From Bactericera cockerelli (lineage: Eukaryota > Arthropoda > Insecta > Hemiptera > Triozidae), in contig CM044967.1 of NCBI GenBank assembly GCA_024516035.1, positions 9,303,413 to 9,367,412 of the forward strand: a DNA stretch of 64,000 bases, read 5' to 3'. Under the pieces are notes generated by a model, which did not search any database, was not told where the DNA came from, and saw only the letters and a list, made by a program, of their open reading frames with translations. Shown here one piece after another: positions 35,901 to 48,138 of this stretch. Every line of letters starts with the position of its first letter. Positions within the stretch are counted from its first letter, which is position 1. A program made the position numbers and the translations under genes.

Positions 35901-37700
35901 TATAAATTCCTTCGAATGCTTAAATTCCTTTGGTAAATCGGTGATCAGTCTAATCCTACTTTATTTGAGTTTGTACTTTGAGACCATACAACAAGTCTCT
36001 AGTGTTATGTGATAGCAAATGTTTTAAGTATTAACCTCGCCTGATAGTCACCTTCCACTAAAGAATATATTATTATTACCTTGGACTGATCACTGAAGTA
36101 CCTACGATCGAACCTGGATATAAGAGAACTCAAGGGACCGGATTTGTTTTCTTCTCTGATATCAATATTTCTCTTATAAAGAGATTATTTTCCCTTATAG
36201 AGAGATAGATCTGACCTGGAAATTGTTCTCTAATATCCAGGTTTCTCTTTTATTCAGTTCTCTTATAATCAGATTTCTCTTTTATTCAGATCTCTTATAC
36301 CCAGGTTTCTCTTTTATTCAGTTCTCTTATAATCAGGTTTCTCCTTTATTCAATTCTCTTATATCCAGGTTTCTCTTTTATTTATTCAGTTCTGTTATAA
36401 AAAGGTTTGACTGTACCTACAAGTCGTCCATCTCTTACCTTTGCAGTAGTCTTACTCCATTCAACTCTTACCTTTGCAGTAGTCTTACTCCATTCAACTC
36501 TTACCTTTGCAGTAGTCTTACTCCATTCAACTCTTACCTTTGCAGTAGTCTTACTCCATTCAGCAAAAGCTGTGTTGGCCACTTGCAGAGCTTTCTCCGT
36601 GTCTTTCTCGTTCATGTCGGGCAGCTTGCCCAGGACTTTCCCATTGGCGGGATTTCTCACTTCAAAAGAGCTCCCAGACGCTGCGTCTACCCAGTCCCCA
36701 TTCACATAGGCATTACTCTTCCACAGGGACATGGCTCGCTGGAGGATACCTCTGAGGGCTGCAGGCTGGTCGAGGAATCTGAGGTTTCTGAGTGTCTGAG
36801 ATCATAGGTGAATGCAAGCAATAAATTAATTAACACTTCAGAAAGCGGGTTTTAATAAAAGAAATAGTTTAGTACCAAGATAACTTGGCCGCAAACAAGA
36901 TATCACTGCATTCATTGGCGAAACCTTTTTGGATAGGAGTTCTGGAACTTGGCCCTTTTTTGAACGGTAGTTTTTTGTGGGTTAACACTTAAGGAAATAA
37001 GCATTTAAAATCAAGTTCAAATTTAGTTCAAAGTTCAAATTTAGTTACACATCAGAACGCAATATTCCTTAGTAGTCTGAATCTTTTAAAGGCCGAATTA
37101 TAAAACAGGATTAGATTTAATCTAAGAGGACACTATCCCTTAACTTGGGCCATAGTGCGCTGTGATTGGTTGAAACTCCGACATGAAGGCGTGTATGGCT
37201 TAAATTAAATTTAATCCTGTTTCATAATGTGGTCCTTAGATTTAATTTGAACAAATATTATTTATTATATTCAATTTGAACAAATATTGTTTATTAGATT
37301 TAATTTGAACATACGAGTATACATAAATGAACAATTAGCCGTGTTAGATTCAGGTATTTTGGTGTACCCGAAATCCGAAATGTGATATTTGTTGATGGTT
37401 TTATGTAGGTACTGAGAATACAAAATATAATATGATATGACTTATCTGCTGTGAATGGCTTAAGAATTACGATCACCTCTTTGTCACAAAATGGGTACCC
37501 ACTTATTTATGGTTGTAGTGGGCAGTGGCTAAATTGAAGTACGAACTTACGGACTTTATTGAAGTACAGACCTACTTCTGAAGATAACAGGATTTAAGTT
37601 TGACGTAATCCAAATAGGAAATTTCGACGCTCATCTCGCTCATCAAACAAATCCACACAAACACTTTTTTCATATGACTTACCTTTGCTGCTGGATTCAT
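29990..37700 (-). CDS. Ssadh: Succinate-semialdehyde dehydrogenase, mitochondrial (ALDH5A1 type; ten coding exons)
   Basis: This enzyme oxidises succinate semialdehyde to succinate with NAD+, the last step of the GABA shunt. Exons from 5' to 3': 37683-37700, 36538-36795, 34661-34831, 33599-33682, 32921-33053, 32244-32351, 31704-31867, 31362-31516, 30786-30956, 29990-30253. Exon 1 encodes MNPAAK, and with the Arg-rich start of exon 2 gives a plausible mitochondrial presequence. Visible motifs are [43 protein letters not shown], the catalytic Cys in [17 protein letters not shown], and the C-terminal [13 protein letters not shown]. Intron 5 has a GC donor. Exons 8, 9 and 10 each carry one frameshift (near 31416, 30838, 30110); exons 1-7 are clean. 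Repaired length is about 508 residues, normal for the family. A 33-bp array duplicates the exon 2 donor. Confidence 0.95.
34905..35010 (+). repeat. tRNA-like SINE head fragment in Ssadh intron 2
   Basis: It contains 'ggcagctcagtggtcaag', 'ctggtaatccagaggtcgg' and a degraded B box. It resembles the head of the family 3 SINE at 50881. Confidence 0.45.
36237..36405 (+). repeat. About 33-bp imperfect tandem repeat in Ssadh intron 2
   Basis: Phrases 'ggtttctcttttattcag' and 'ttctcttata' alternate about five times. It abuts the exon-donor array at 36439 but has a different sequence. Open reading in this stretch is due to the repeat. Confidence 0.8.
36439..36567 (-). repeat. 33-bp tandem duplication of the Ssadh exon 2 splice donor, four copies
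   Basis: Four near-identical units on the minus strand each contain 'tggagtaagactactgcaaa' and then 'ggtaaga', i.e. the last coding bases and a good donor. Possible exon ends on the + axis are 36538, 36505, 36472 and 36439. The unit is 33 bp, so use of a downstream donor adds 11 residues ([11 protein letters not shown]) per unit without a frameshift. Confidence 0.92.
37088..37236. mobile_element. MITE ('ggccgaattataaaacagg' TIR)
   Basis: The left 'gaattataaaacaggatta' pairs with the right 'taatcctgtttcataatg'. The interior has 'ctgtgattggttgaaactcc', which is shared with the copies at 59935-60104 and 22020-22180. About 150 bp; no ORF. It lies in Ssadh intron 1. Confidence 0.75.
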
Positions 37701-38328
37701 AATGAAACCATACACTATTTTTATTGTATACTACTTAATTTCATGTTTCACAAACCAAGTCTTGGATATTTTTTAATTATAACTAAACAAATTTCAAGTC
37801 TAACTGTTACTTGTGCCGACTGTTTCTATGTTTCGTGAAATCCAAGACTATCAGATGATTTTTATTTGAGACCTCAAACACCTTATCAATGAAAGGTCAA
37901 CTGATTTGATAACTGTACACAATCGGAGAATTCGTCTCATTTGTTTAAACAATATCATTTGAATTCGAATACCATAGGTAGGTTGTTGGTTATTTGATAA
38001 ATAACCTATAATTATAAAATCTTATCAGATTATGATGCAATAATAAATGAAAAAGTACATAATTACTTCAAATCGAAAACAAATTCGCCTCTTGAAGGTG
38101 TGCAGTGCAAGGATAAAAAATAAAAAAAAATCAAGAGGGAAAAACCTTACTTCAAGAAAAATTCTATAACATACACCTGCCTTTTTTGTAAAAGACCGGA
38201 ATCATTATCTTACACATTTTAAAAGTGGTCTTGTTAAATTTGGCAAAAACTTGATCAGTGGTGGACTCCGAATCAGAAAATTGAAATAATTTTAAAAACA
38301 TAGTACTAATTAGCATGGGTTTACTAGC

Positions 38329-38674
38329 CAGCCTCCGTGGCGTAACGGTTGTGACTACTGCCCGTAGTCCAGATCCTGAGTTCGATTCCCGGTTGGAGCA
38401 GACTTTTCGCACAGAAACTTCTGTTCCCTCCGAACATGTGAGGCTGGCGAATTCCGGCCCTACCCAGGCTGGGTGAGGTTAATGTGGGTAGCTGGTACGA
38501 TTCCCAGCGAATGGAGGGTAAAACCCCCGTCCTGTCTACCTCAAGTCAGGACGTTAAAACCAAATAGAATCAATGGACATGAAAGGAGCCTAGACATTGG
38601 ATCTGGGCGTCCATATAATCCTCTCACCACCGTGATTTAGGTATCAATACCTTACGGACACGGAATTATTATTA
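38329..38674 (+). repeat. Complete tRNA-headed SINE, shared body, distinct tail, 8-bp TSD
   Basis: Head: 'cctccgtggcgtaacggttg' (A box) and 'gagttcgattcccgg' (B box). Body: 'caggctgggtgaggttaatg', 'gcgaatggagggtaaaac'. The tail after about 38575 ('gggcgtccatataatcc') is unlike that of the copy at 48139 and ends in (ATT)n. TTACTAGC flanks it at 38321-38328 and 38675-38682. It also explains the short ORF on the opposite strand. Confidence 0.85.
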
Positions 38675-38682
38675 TTACTAGC

Positions 38683-41600
38683 AAATGTCAACTTTCCAGC
38701 TTTAAATCGTTCAAAACTTAATCAGCTGTTGCTGGTTGGTCATTATGAACACACTGTATATAAAAATCGTATTAAACACTATTATTCTTCTTTCAAATGC
38801 GCTTCCCTTTTTTCCAAACTTACTCGAGATTTTTTTTTTTCATAGGGTTTTGTTTTTTATGATTAGTTCTATCTTGTCCTCAACTAATTCTATCAAGCAC
38901 GTCCGTAGTTCTTCCTCTCAGATTCCGGGGAAAATACGCGTCATATGATGGTTATGCCCTAGCCCTTGCCTGAAGAGTATAATGATCCATAATGTTCCGA
39001 GTCGCTTAATGACTCATTTTGGACTATCATCATTGTTTGTGACGTATTTAACACTATTATTAAAATTCTCATTTAGGATGCCTATGTGAGATATTAAAAT
39101 ATTTCATCTACTATGGCCCTTGCTAACATCAGTTTTGCAGAAAAATGAGAAATAGAAGACACTTGGGTGAACATAATTTTATAGGTTAAAAGATTTTTTT
39201 GATCTATTTATTGTTGAGGTAAGGAGCTCTCACTAATAAAGCTAGGTCGTGGGTTCAACTCTCGGACAACCAAAGAGATTTCCATTTTCACCACATTATT
39301 ACTGTTGATATAAAATATACTCGTACACGTACATACCTATACTAAATGGTGTGACGAGTTTTGTGAACTATGAAAATAAATGTGCTTGATATTATAATTA
39401 TTTATTAATTAAATAGGTACGAGAGGTGAAAATCATGACTTTGAGTCTAATTAGAAATTTTCATACAAAAATAATTCAAACCTTCACGTCTCATACTTGG
39501 GGCCTTGATCTTTGATATTAAAATTAAGGTAGGATGAACGAATGCACTTATCCGTATAAAACCGAAGAATAATACATTATCTAACATTTGCAAAACGACC
39601 CAACTACATTTCGTTTGACCTGACATGCGATGAAAATATTTCTGACGCAAGTAAATATTTTGTTAAGAAATCATTCACTACGAACTCAAGTCAAAAGTGA
39701 TGGTGAAAAATTAATTTCTATACTTGTAAATTCATCAAAGTAATTTTAACATATGTAAAAAAGTGGCGGATAAGGGCTCTAAAAAACATGTTAATGCCCT
39801 TAATAGGTATGCTTCAAGCATTGAAACTACACGGCGTATTGCTCGATAAGGTACAATCTTGTATCGTTCACCATACCTAAAAGTAGAATAGAAGTTTGAA
39901 ATACTCTTACAAGAAAAAGAATGGGGCATAAAAAGAATGTCATTTAACTTATTTATCATCTCATTTCATCGTAAATAAAAAACATTTTGGTGACCTTGAA
40001 AATTGAGGGGGTCGATCAGTAACCAAAAAAATAGAACAGCCCGCTAGCTAGTGTAAGAGGCCCTTATTGATATGTAATTTTGGAGTAGTTATTCAGAGGA
40101 CTCTGGATGATATCAATCTTGGGCTAGTCAAATTTTCCCATATCTAAAGGCTTTAGGTTTAAAACTAGATCCTTTTTTTATGAGAATTTTGGAGGAAGAC
40201 ATAATTTGTCAAGACTCTAATTTCTGTGGAAATAACTTCCGCAGTAAGCAAATCATAGCAAATGTTCTTTCCTGAAACTCAGGCAGATCTTAAGAAGAAT
40301 GGGCTTGAAAATGGGCGAATAATCGCTATTTCAAATACTTCGGTAATGAAATTTGTCTTTTCATACTTTGGTATGTTTTTTCTATTATCAGGCCTGAATG
40401 CACTATGATTTACGAGGAAATGCAACGCTCGTAAATAAAACATCAAAATAGTAACATAAATAAGATATTGGGATTAAGTTATCAAAAATAATAAATAAAA
40501 TACCGAATTAATGTATGTATGAATTGGAAAAGCCCTAAGTGCGTTTTGAAACGCGCTCTTAATTAATTTTTTTTTCTTCCAAGAAGAAGTCGTAGGAATG
40601 TTAAACTTCATATATGGCGTTAGATGGGTTATGGCGTCCGGCCAAAGTATAACATTACTTGTGAGTGTTCTGATGTGGGACTTTGCCCCTTGAATCTTCA
40701 TTTTGAGAGTGAGAGATGCTGGGAACGAGATCGAGGATAATGGATGAAAATTTGCAATCAATTGTATAATAATTATTTTAGGGGATTATTTTCAATATTA
40801 CATAGCAAGTGCAAAAATAAAATAACTGTGTCTCTTGTATTATTTTAATGTCACAATTATTTTAGTCGGTATTAAGACATGAGAAGAAACATCCAATATT
40901 GTATTCTGCCATCATTGTTTACTTACTTACCTTATACCAAAAAAGGTGTAGAAAGTTTTGCAATAGGTCACATTTTTTGAAATTTATATGATTGTACTAC
41001 TTCTCTTTTTGTGCCAGCTCTGTTAAGCAAAAAATCCTGCAATTAGTGTAAAGTTTGAAGGGACACTGCATACAGACTAAAGCCTACTTTAAATTCCAGG
41101 CTTCCTGACTTCTTTGTTTAAATGTTCATACAGTGTAGTCGGGGGTCACAATATTTCAGATTCCATAGGTTATTAGAACCAGTGATATAGGGACTGGTCT
41201 TTTCAATGCAACTCTAAAAAGGGACAAGGGTCGCCGAGGATGGTAAGAAATGGCTGGACCAAATGACTTGAAGTTTGGCAAAAAGCTTCAATTCATTTGT
41301 CATATAAGGGCGTACTAAGAACGGATTTTTAAAAATTCCAAATAGGATACCAGCCACGGGCAAAAATCATAACGGCGATAAAGAAATAACTCCAGCCTAC
41401 GTCAAAGACACTCAGTGGTCATTACACTATCTCCTCCTTTTACAAATGAAACTTCGGTGAAAACTTTGTGCTGTAGAGTTACACTCCATCGACTGAATGA
41501 AATTTTATGAAATTACTTTAAGTAAATTTAATTACTTTGAAATGGCATCGTTATGACATCTCTCTCACGAATTTACCTCTCCTAGATATTATATCGTACT

Positions 41601-43440
41601 AGCTGTTCAGAAAACGTCAGTCAGTACAGCCGCATATATCTGGTGTGAAAAAAACAACCAATTTTAGTGTGTGTTTGTTTGTTCGAATGGCTATCGATAA
41701 GGGAGGCATTTTTCTTTCGAATGTATTTCTTTTTCTTCTCCAAAGTATGTATGCTGATGAGATAAGATGTTGATAGCAAAGACAAATGGAATAATTGAAA
41801 GAGCGGATTTACTCAAGTAGGTACAGGGAGTACTTGAGTAAAATTTGAAACCAACAAACCCTCCAATGTTTTCAAAATGAACAACATGCTTTTTTCGTAG
41901 ATATTAATTGGGAATTTCTTTAATTACAGACCTAAAAAATTGACACCTAAAAATCGACTTTTCCACTCAACATTGGTAATTGGACAACAGTTGAATTTTT
42001 GACGAATTAAGAATGTGAGTGTGTGTTTGTTTGTTCCAATGGCTATGGAAGTCGTTTTTATTTCCAAACTGCCGCGAAACGACTTCCATCTCGTACTATC
42101 TTCATCGCATGATCATATTTGGCAACCAAAAACTATCGAAAAATAAACGAAAAGAAGAAAAAGAAAAGAAATTCTTCTCCATCTTTTTATATTTTTCCTA
42201 AACTTCTGAAGACTGACAGTTGAATTTTTCAAAGGTGAGAAGTTTCCAGAATGATTACAATGAATAGACGGATGTGATCTCCATGCAGATTTCGAAGGTA
42301 ATTATTTGCCAAACTATGCTCATTGCTCATGAGAGAAGAAGTTGATAGCATGGAGTAATGGAATGATTCAGTGAGTGGATAGTTCTAGTAAGGAATAAGT
42401 TGCGGCAGTTACAGAGTTGAGGTAAAAGCAAATTAAAATGTTGAATACAAATTTACTTAGTTGTAAAAAACTTACCTGTTGTGAATAATCGTAGTCTGCC
42501 GCTACGAAACTTTACCTTTTATTAAAGATTTATTTCAATTAATTCTTTGTAAATATTGATTTTTACAATCACTTTAAAAGTATCTATTAAATTTAAATCT
42601 ATTCCTTATAAAACACTAGATTGATTTTTCGAGGCTCACGAGTGTTAATGATTTAGTCTAGTCCAGTCTCCAATGTTTGTCTGAGTTTAATATTTTTTCA
42701 GACGCGCTGCGTTTGATCTCTCTCCTGATTACAGAGATCAGTGATTAGGCCATTAGGTGGTCGTGATATAATACTGGAACTCAACATTCTACCAAATTAT
42801 CGACTCTCTCCATTCAGTAGGACAAATCTTCCTTGCTTGAAACAATCAGTTAAGGACTCTTTTTTCATCATAATATTATTTCCCGACTCACTTTTTCTTT
42901 TCTTAGGTGGCATCAGCAAGAATTACTTATAAGTTAACAGAATCTCTGTAGCAATAAATTGCGATTTCATGTAGCTAGCAGGTACTAGCCTGTTTTGGTG
43001 TGCGACACCTGATAACTTATCTGCAAGCGAAGAGTCTATAAATTATTGAAGTTTTCGCCAACTTTATAATATATAGACCGAAGGACATTTCCAGAACGAA
43101 TAAGAGGGTTTATGAGTCAATAAGTCGATCATAACAGAAAAGTGAGAAGTTGTAGTGGATGTATAATTTATGTACATGAACATCGGAACATAGACCTAGA
43201 CAGCTGTTTCCAGCTAATTTACTCTCTTCAGTAGGCAGTAGTTCCGAATATTGTAAATAAAGTCCATCGGCATCTTGCATGCAACGTTACTTGAAATATA
43301 TTATGCTTCTCTCACAACGAAAGTAAATAGACCAAAGATAATATCTTGTTTATGGAACGTCGAACGGAGGTACCGAGGGGGTGGTTCTGCCTTCTTTGAT
43401 GTACGATTCTTTTTCTTGTAATGCATGTCGTCTCCAATTA
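38683..43440. other. No gene seen
   Basis: AT-rich intergenic DNA. A tRNA-like head fragment lies near 39225-39275 ('gtcgtgggttcaactctcgg'). 'Gtgtgtttgtttgttc' plus 'aatggctat' occurs near 41670 and 42017, marking two diverged copies of an unknown repeat. Confidence 0.5.
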
Positions 43441-44070
43441 TTGAAGGTTGCCGAGGTGATTAATATTAACAAATTGCTCGATGCTTTTTGGGCCTAGTTC
43501 AAGATTAGAACCTTGGAAATTTTTGAAGTGCACTTTATCAATATTGGGACATTGATGTCAACATTGCAATACAAAATGACTCCATGGATTTGCAATGTTA
43601 AATTTATTAATGCATACTAAAAAACTACCTACTTAAATTTCACTTTAGAGCTACCTCAACACCAAATAACTTGGCCCTTTAAAGAAGGCTCGTACTGCTG
43701 TAATGATTCAACAGTCAGAAGACGTGGCTAAGCTTATTCAGCCGGCTGACCGAATGGTTCTGCCCTCATAGATTTCCCGGTATTCTTTTCAAATTATAAG
43801 TTATGATTAATATTAACAAATTGACTCGCAGCTGTTTGGGCCTAGTCGGTTAAGAACCGGAATTTGCAGTGCTGGATCAAGTCCGGGAATTGATGTCACA
43901 GCAATACAAATACTCATGGATTTGCAATGTTATTTATAATGCTTTCTAAAATACCTACTGTTGTCACTTTGGACCCAACACCAAATAACTTGGCCCCCTT
44001 AAAGAAGTACTACGTGTATGAGTCAACACAGTCCCGAAGACGTGGCTAGCTTATTCAGCTGGCTGACATT
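43440..44070 (+). repeat. Local direct duplication, one copy full of small deletions
   Basis: 43455-43750 recurs at 43803-44065. Anchors shared by both: 'gattaatattaacaaattg', 'catggatttgcaatgtta', 'caacaccaaataacttggcc', 'gaagacgtggcta'. The second copy is about 30 bp shorter through many one- to four-base losses. That pattern is unusual for natural divergence and fits a misassembled duplicate built from uncorrected reads. Confidence 0.75.
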
Positions 44071-44189
44071 GAAAAATTAGCTTATAACATCAGTTTCTTT
44101 TAGAAATATAGTAAAAATGTTGCTAAATATTCCTAACCTAAATAGTCAGTAGACAAACTTACTCTTTTAAGATCTGCTTGATCAAAATA

Positions 44190-44240
44190 CACTGCCAATT
44201 ATGGACACGATCCTTCCTCGTGAATGGTTCACATCAAGAA
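44190..44240 (-). repeat. Terminal fragment of an unknown dispersed repeat
   Basis: 'Actgccaattatggacac' and 'cctcgtgaatggttcac' here are the inverse of sequence at 45519-45575 and 47070-47125. Confidence 0.6.
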
Positions 44241-44349
44241 ATGCAACTATGGGAAAAAATTTAATGTGTGTAAGTGTATTCTTATTCTAATACTTACCCT
44301 TGTCTGCGTCGCATGTCGGTCGCGTCAATGGATGGCTTCGCGTCGCGTC

Positions 44350-44570
44350 GACACCAGTTCTCGCTCTGTCACCTAAGTTAAGCAACCGAGGTTTTAGGTC
44401 TTGGTCAGGTGAACATTCAAATTCGAGCTTTCGTGGTACCCGGAAACCCCAGGCTGGGTTAGATTAATGTGGGAGTTGGCTGGTTAATTTCCAGCGAATG
44501 GAGGGTAAAACCCTCGTCCCGCTATGACCTTAGCAGTTGAAAGGGATGCTAGTCCCCGAGGGCAAGGCAT
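44350..44570 (+). repeat. 5S-rRNA-headed SINE, diverged
   Basis: The head has 'caccagttctcgctctgtca' and 'cctaagttaagcaaccgagg', then 'ggtcaggtgaac'. The body has 'caggctgggttagattaatg' and 'gcgaatggagggtaaaac'. The order is the same as in the complete copy at 548. No clear TSD. Confidence 0.75.
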
Positions 44571-45339
44571 CGAATTTACTCTATATTTCTTTCTATCTAC
44601 TGCTTATACTACTTAGCAAAGAACTAAAAAAAAACCCATATCTAATAGTATACTGTGTCAGATGTGGCAACTCGTTATAGAGCAGTTCGTTAAATAAATA
44701 AATTTAATTGTTTCTCTCTATATTTTATAAGAAGAAATTTATATCATTACCTATGCGTATGTGCCACCCTGTAAAATTTGTACATAAATGTCCTTGCAAG
44801 TTTTCAGCCAGTAGCAAGTACAAACTTGTTTCTATTTTCAGCATGTTGGTAGATTGAAGAAAGGGATTAGTTTCAGTCGGTAGGCCGTGCGAAAATTCGA
44901 AATTCTTTGATGATCAGGAGATCAGTACAGTGGTGATAATTTTATTGATTGTTCTTGTTCACTGAAGTGATTTTTTTTACTATATTTAAGTCGAAATTAA
45001 TAAAAGTTGAAGCGTGTGTCCTGTCTCGGTATCGTCTTTACAACCGTCAATTCTTTATTAAATTCACACTTAAAAAATCAGGAGCATTTATTTCGTTTCT
45101 AAGTGATTTAAATAGGAATATAAGCATCTATATTCCTATTTCTCCCGTTTTGATAACTTTTTGGTTTCCATTATTTCCAAAAAAAATGTGATTTTCTATT
45201 CTAGTTTTAGTGCTTTTGTGAAGAAGTGTAAAGTTATTTTGAAAATGTTTTCTGGACATTTTGTTTGCTTAGGAAGTGATCTTACTTTGACAACGCAGTA
45301 ATAAAGCAGTGTAATGATTCTTTTAATAAATATAATTTA

Positions 45340-45575
45340 GCTATGATATTTAAAAAAATCCAAAATTTTGGACTAAAAGGTACAAAAACAAGGTCTAGAA
45401 TTTTTTGTAGAATCTAGAATGTAGAAAAAACGGTATTCTACCATATAAAACAAATTTGAAGAAAATCGGTTCAGCGGTTTTGGAGAACAAGTGATTTAGT
45501 ATAAAATTGTCAAGTCTATACAATGTGAACCAATCACGAGGAAGTATTGTGTCCATAATTGGCAGTGCATTTTTT
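45340..45575 (+). repeat. Unknown dispersed repeat, copy 1
   Basis: It starts near 'tccaaaattttggactaaaa' and ends 'aggaagtattgtgtccataa' plus 'ttggcagtg'. Copy 2 is at 46835-47125 in the same orientation. Confidence 0.6.
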
Positions 45576-46024
45576 GATGGGTCATCTCAAATCTGAGCGC
45601 TCTTGGATACTCGAAGAAATTAATAATGTCAATAGTGTAAGTATAATAGATTCTTATTAATAAGCGTTTTAAAATGCAAATTTCCAAATTCCTGTTTCTG
45701 TGTTGTAAAATATTCTGCCTGATTTAAATCCTCTTGCAGCTTCAAATTGAACTTCTTGGGTGACTCACCGAGAGTAATTTTATCTACAAATACTGTGCTC
45801 AATAAGCTTTTCTTATGATTTTCTTTAAAAAATTCAGAACCTTATTAAATAAGTATGGGCGTAAAACCGTGCATTGAGGTAATCGTAATCGAGCTCGTAC
45901 CCTGCAGCAACTCGTCAATCCTGCCCTTCTTATGACTATATTTTACCACTCGTACATTCCCTTTGTTAGACGTACATATTTCTATTATAATTATAATCTA
46001 CACACTTCTTCTCTAGATTTTTTT

Positions 46025-46310
46025 TATCGCATTATCATAAGCCTTCTAAAAGTCAGTGAAAGTAGCATGTAGATCACAAGTCACTGCATTACACAACACC
46101 TCTCCATTACCCTTCTCATAGTAAATACAATACCGCATCCGCTGTCCCTAACTTTGGCATGTAACCAAACTGTTCATCATTGATAGCTGTCCCTTCTCTC
46201 AATCTTATTTCTACTATTCTCTCGCAAAATTTCAAACTATGTGACATTAATTTAATCCCCTTATTGAATATCCCTTGAAGATTGGATGGAACACCATTCT
46301 CCATGAGTTC
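46025..46310 (-). pseudogene. Non-LTR reverse transcriptase fragment
   Basis: The minus strand reads GIKLMSHSLKFCERIVEIRL, then EQFGYMPKLGTADAVLYLL. After stops and a frame change it reads DLHATFTDF and KAYDNA. These are the RT blocks usually seen as 'G(I/L)LMSHT.K..E', 'EQFGF.PGRGT.DA' and 'FIDLEKAYD' in RTE-like elements. Only about 290 bp survive, with stops. Sits between two copies of the unknown repeat. Confidence 0.75.
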
Positions 46311-46834
46311 GGTATTTTTCCCGTTTCAAAATTTTCTCTTCAAATCCTAAAGTAAATCTTCACCCTCATTTCCTAGACATTTCCACATTTTTCTGATATC
46401 TGTGGAAAGTATGTCATTTATTATTAGGTACTAATTTTAAATATTTTTCTTTTAATTCTTACTTGTCCCCTTTTAGTAATATTCTCAACAATTTGCGATT
46501 GTCAGGCTCAATTTCTGATTATTTCATACTGTCTAACTTTACTATTTCTCTCTGGGTTTTCTTCATATCTGTATCTAGTATTTGAAACCGTAATTTATTT
46601 ATTATGATTAATTTTACTTCCGATAATTTCTAATTTTACATATCGGAAGTATTGTATTCGTTTTTTGCAACAACAACAACATAATTGTTGCAAAAAACTG
46701 GACCTCTTTATTGAAACGGTTATATCTCGTGAACCATACACCTGATTTGGATGAAATTCTGTATGCATATGCATATAGATATATTAGTGTTTTACATAAT
46801 ACATCTGTGTTTTTTTTTTTTTTAATAAATTCTG

Positions 46835-47125
46835 ACTGAACTCTGATATTTAATAAAATCCAAAAATTTGGACCAAAAAGTGCAAAAATAAGGTCTTCAA
46901 ATTGGCGGCTACAATTTTTTTTGTTTGTATATTCTAGAATTTATAAATTCGCCATTTAGCCTTTTCATATAAATTCAAAGAGAATTTTTGGAGATCTATG
47001 CAAGTGATTTATTAAAAAAATCTTAGAATATGACGGATAGTGGAAAGTCGATGAACTTTTATCGCCAAGTGAACGGTGTGAACGGTTCACGAGGAAGTAT
47101 TTTGTCCATAATTGGCAGTGTATTG
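46835..47125 (+). repeat. Unknown dispersed repeat, copy 2
   Basis: This is the direct counterpart of 45340-45575, sharing 'tttggacc' plus 'aaaaagtgcaaaaataagg', and the end 'cacgaggaagtattttgtcc'. Confidence 0.6.
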
Positions 47126-48138
47126 CTCTAACTATTTCGAAAATATGTTAACCATGCACTACTCTAGACTTTATCCAGTTTTTTCCAACTCTTTTCTTTT
47201 CTGAAATAGTAGGCTACTAATTTAGAAGCCTACTATTTCAGACTAATAACGACTAAGTACTAAATTAGTACCTAGTCGTTGTGTTAATGTTAATTAACCA
47301 CTAGTGCCTTAACCAAGTTAACCAACAGTACTAAAACCACTCTTTAGAAAAATTAAGGTAGCTTTGGATCCGTTGCGTTGGTTGATTGGTTCGAATCCAT
47401 TCAATGCATGCTAATTTATGTGACAATTTTACCCCATATTAATGGCAGCAAAACAACTGCTGGAGAAAGTGGACTCTTTGGTCCTACTCGGGATTATAAG
47501 TTTAGTACTGTCAATCATTGTTTGTTAAGCAGGACTTGGAGTAGTAGCCAGCCTTGGACCCTGACACAGGCCCTGTCTCCTCGTCCTAATAAATATCAAA
47601 TAAATTAACGTAGTCTACACTTTACACATTATACTATGTACATTGTACCTATATCTCAAAAGTATTTATGAAATTGGCAAAGAAGATGTTTCGTTCCAAA
47701 AATAAAATAAAATATATTTAGTCTCAATAATCACCACTGAAAAACTCGGATGATACAATCTTTCTCGTCTTTGAGTAGATTTCATTATTTTGTATCTCTA
47801 CTAGCTACTAGTGTCACTAGTGGATCATGGGAAGCTGTTCACTGTTGTATGTTTAAAACTGAAAATAATTGGCAGCATAATTATTGCAACTGTGCCACCA
47901 AAAATCCATCAGATGAAATTCAGATACCTAGGTACTTGTCACTTGTCAGATACCTTGATAAAATAAGGAAGAATTATTGGTTTATAATTTAAAATTGAGT
48001 ATGAACTCGGTATGAATATTGAATATGTATTGAAAGGGATTAGCATGTTTTCAACTGACCAACAGGTTCTAGTTCTATTCAAACTTATCTGTAGTCAAAA
48101 TTGCGTTTTGAAACACTTCGTTTTTTTAGTTTTTTTTT
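47126..48138. other. No gene seen
   Basis: Noncoding, with a SINE-tail-like 'gactctttggtcctactcgg' near 47471. Confidence 0.5.

Noticed and set aside
36223..36807. 194-codon plus-strand ORF
   Set aside because: It is made of the intronic 33-bp repeats and the antisense of Ssadh exon 2.
15343..37700. G6PD and Ssadh as pseudogenes
   Set aside because: Frameshifts are confined to one shared interval, are nearly all homopolymer losses, and leave residues and splice sites conserved.
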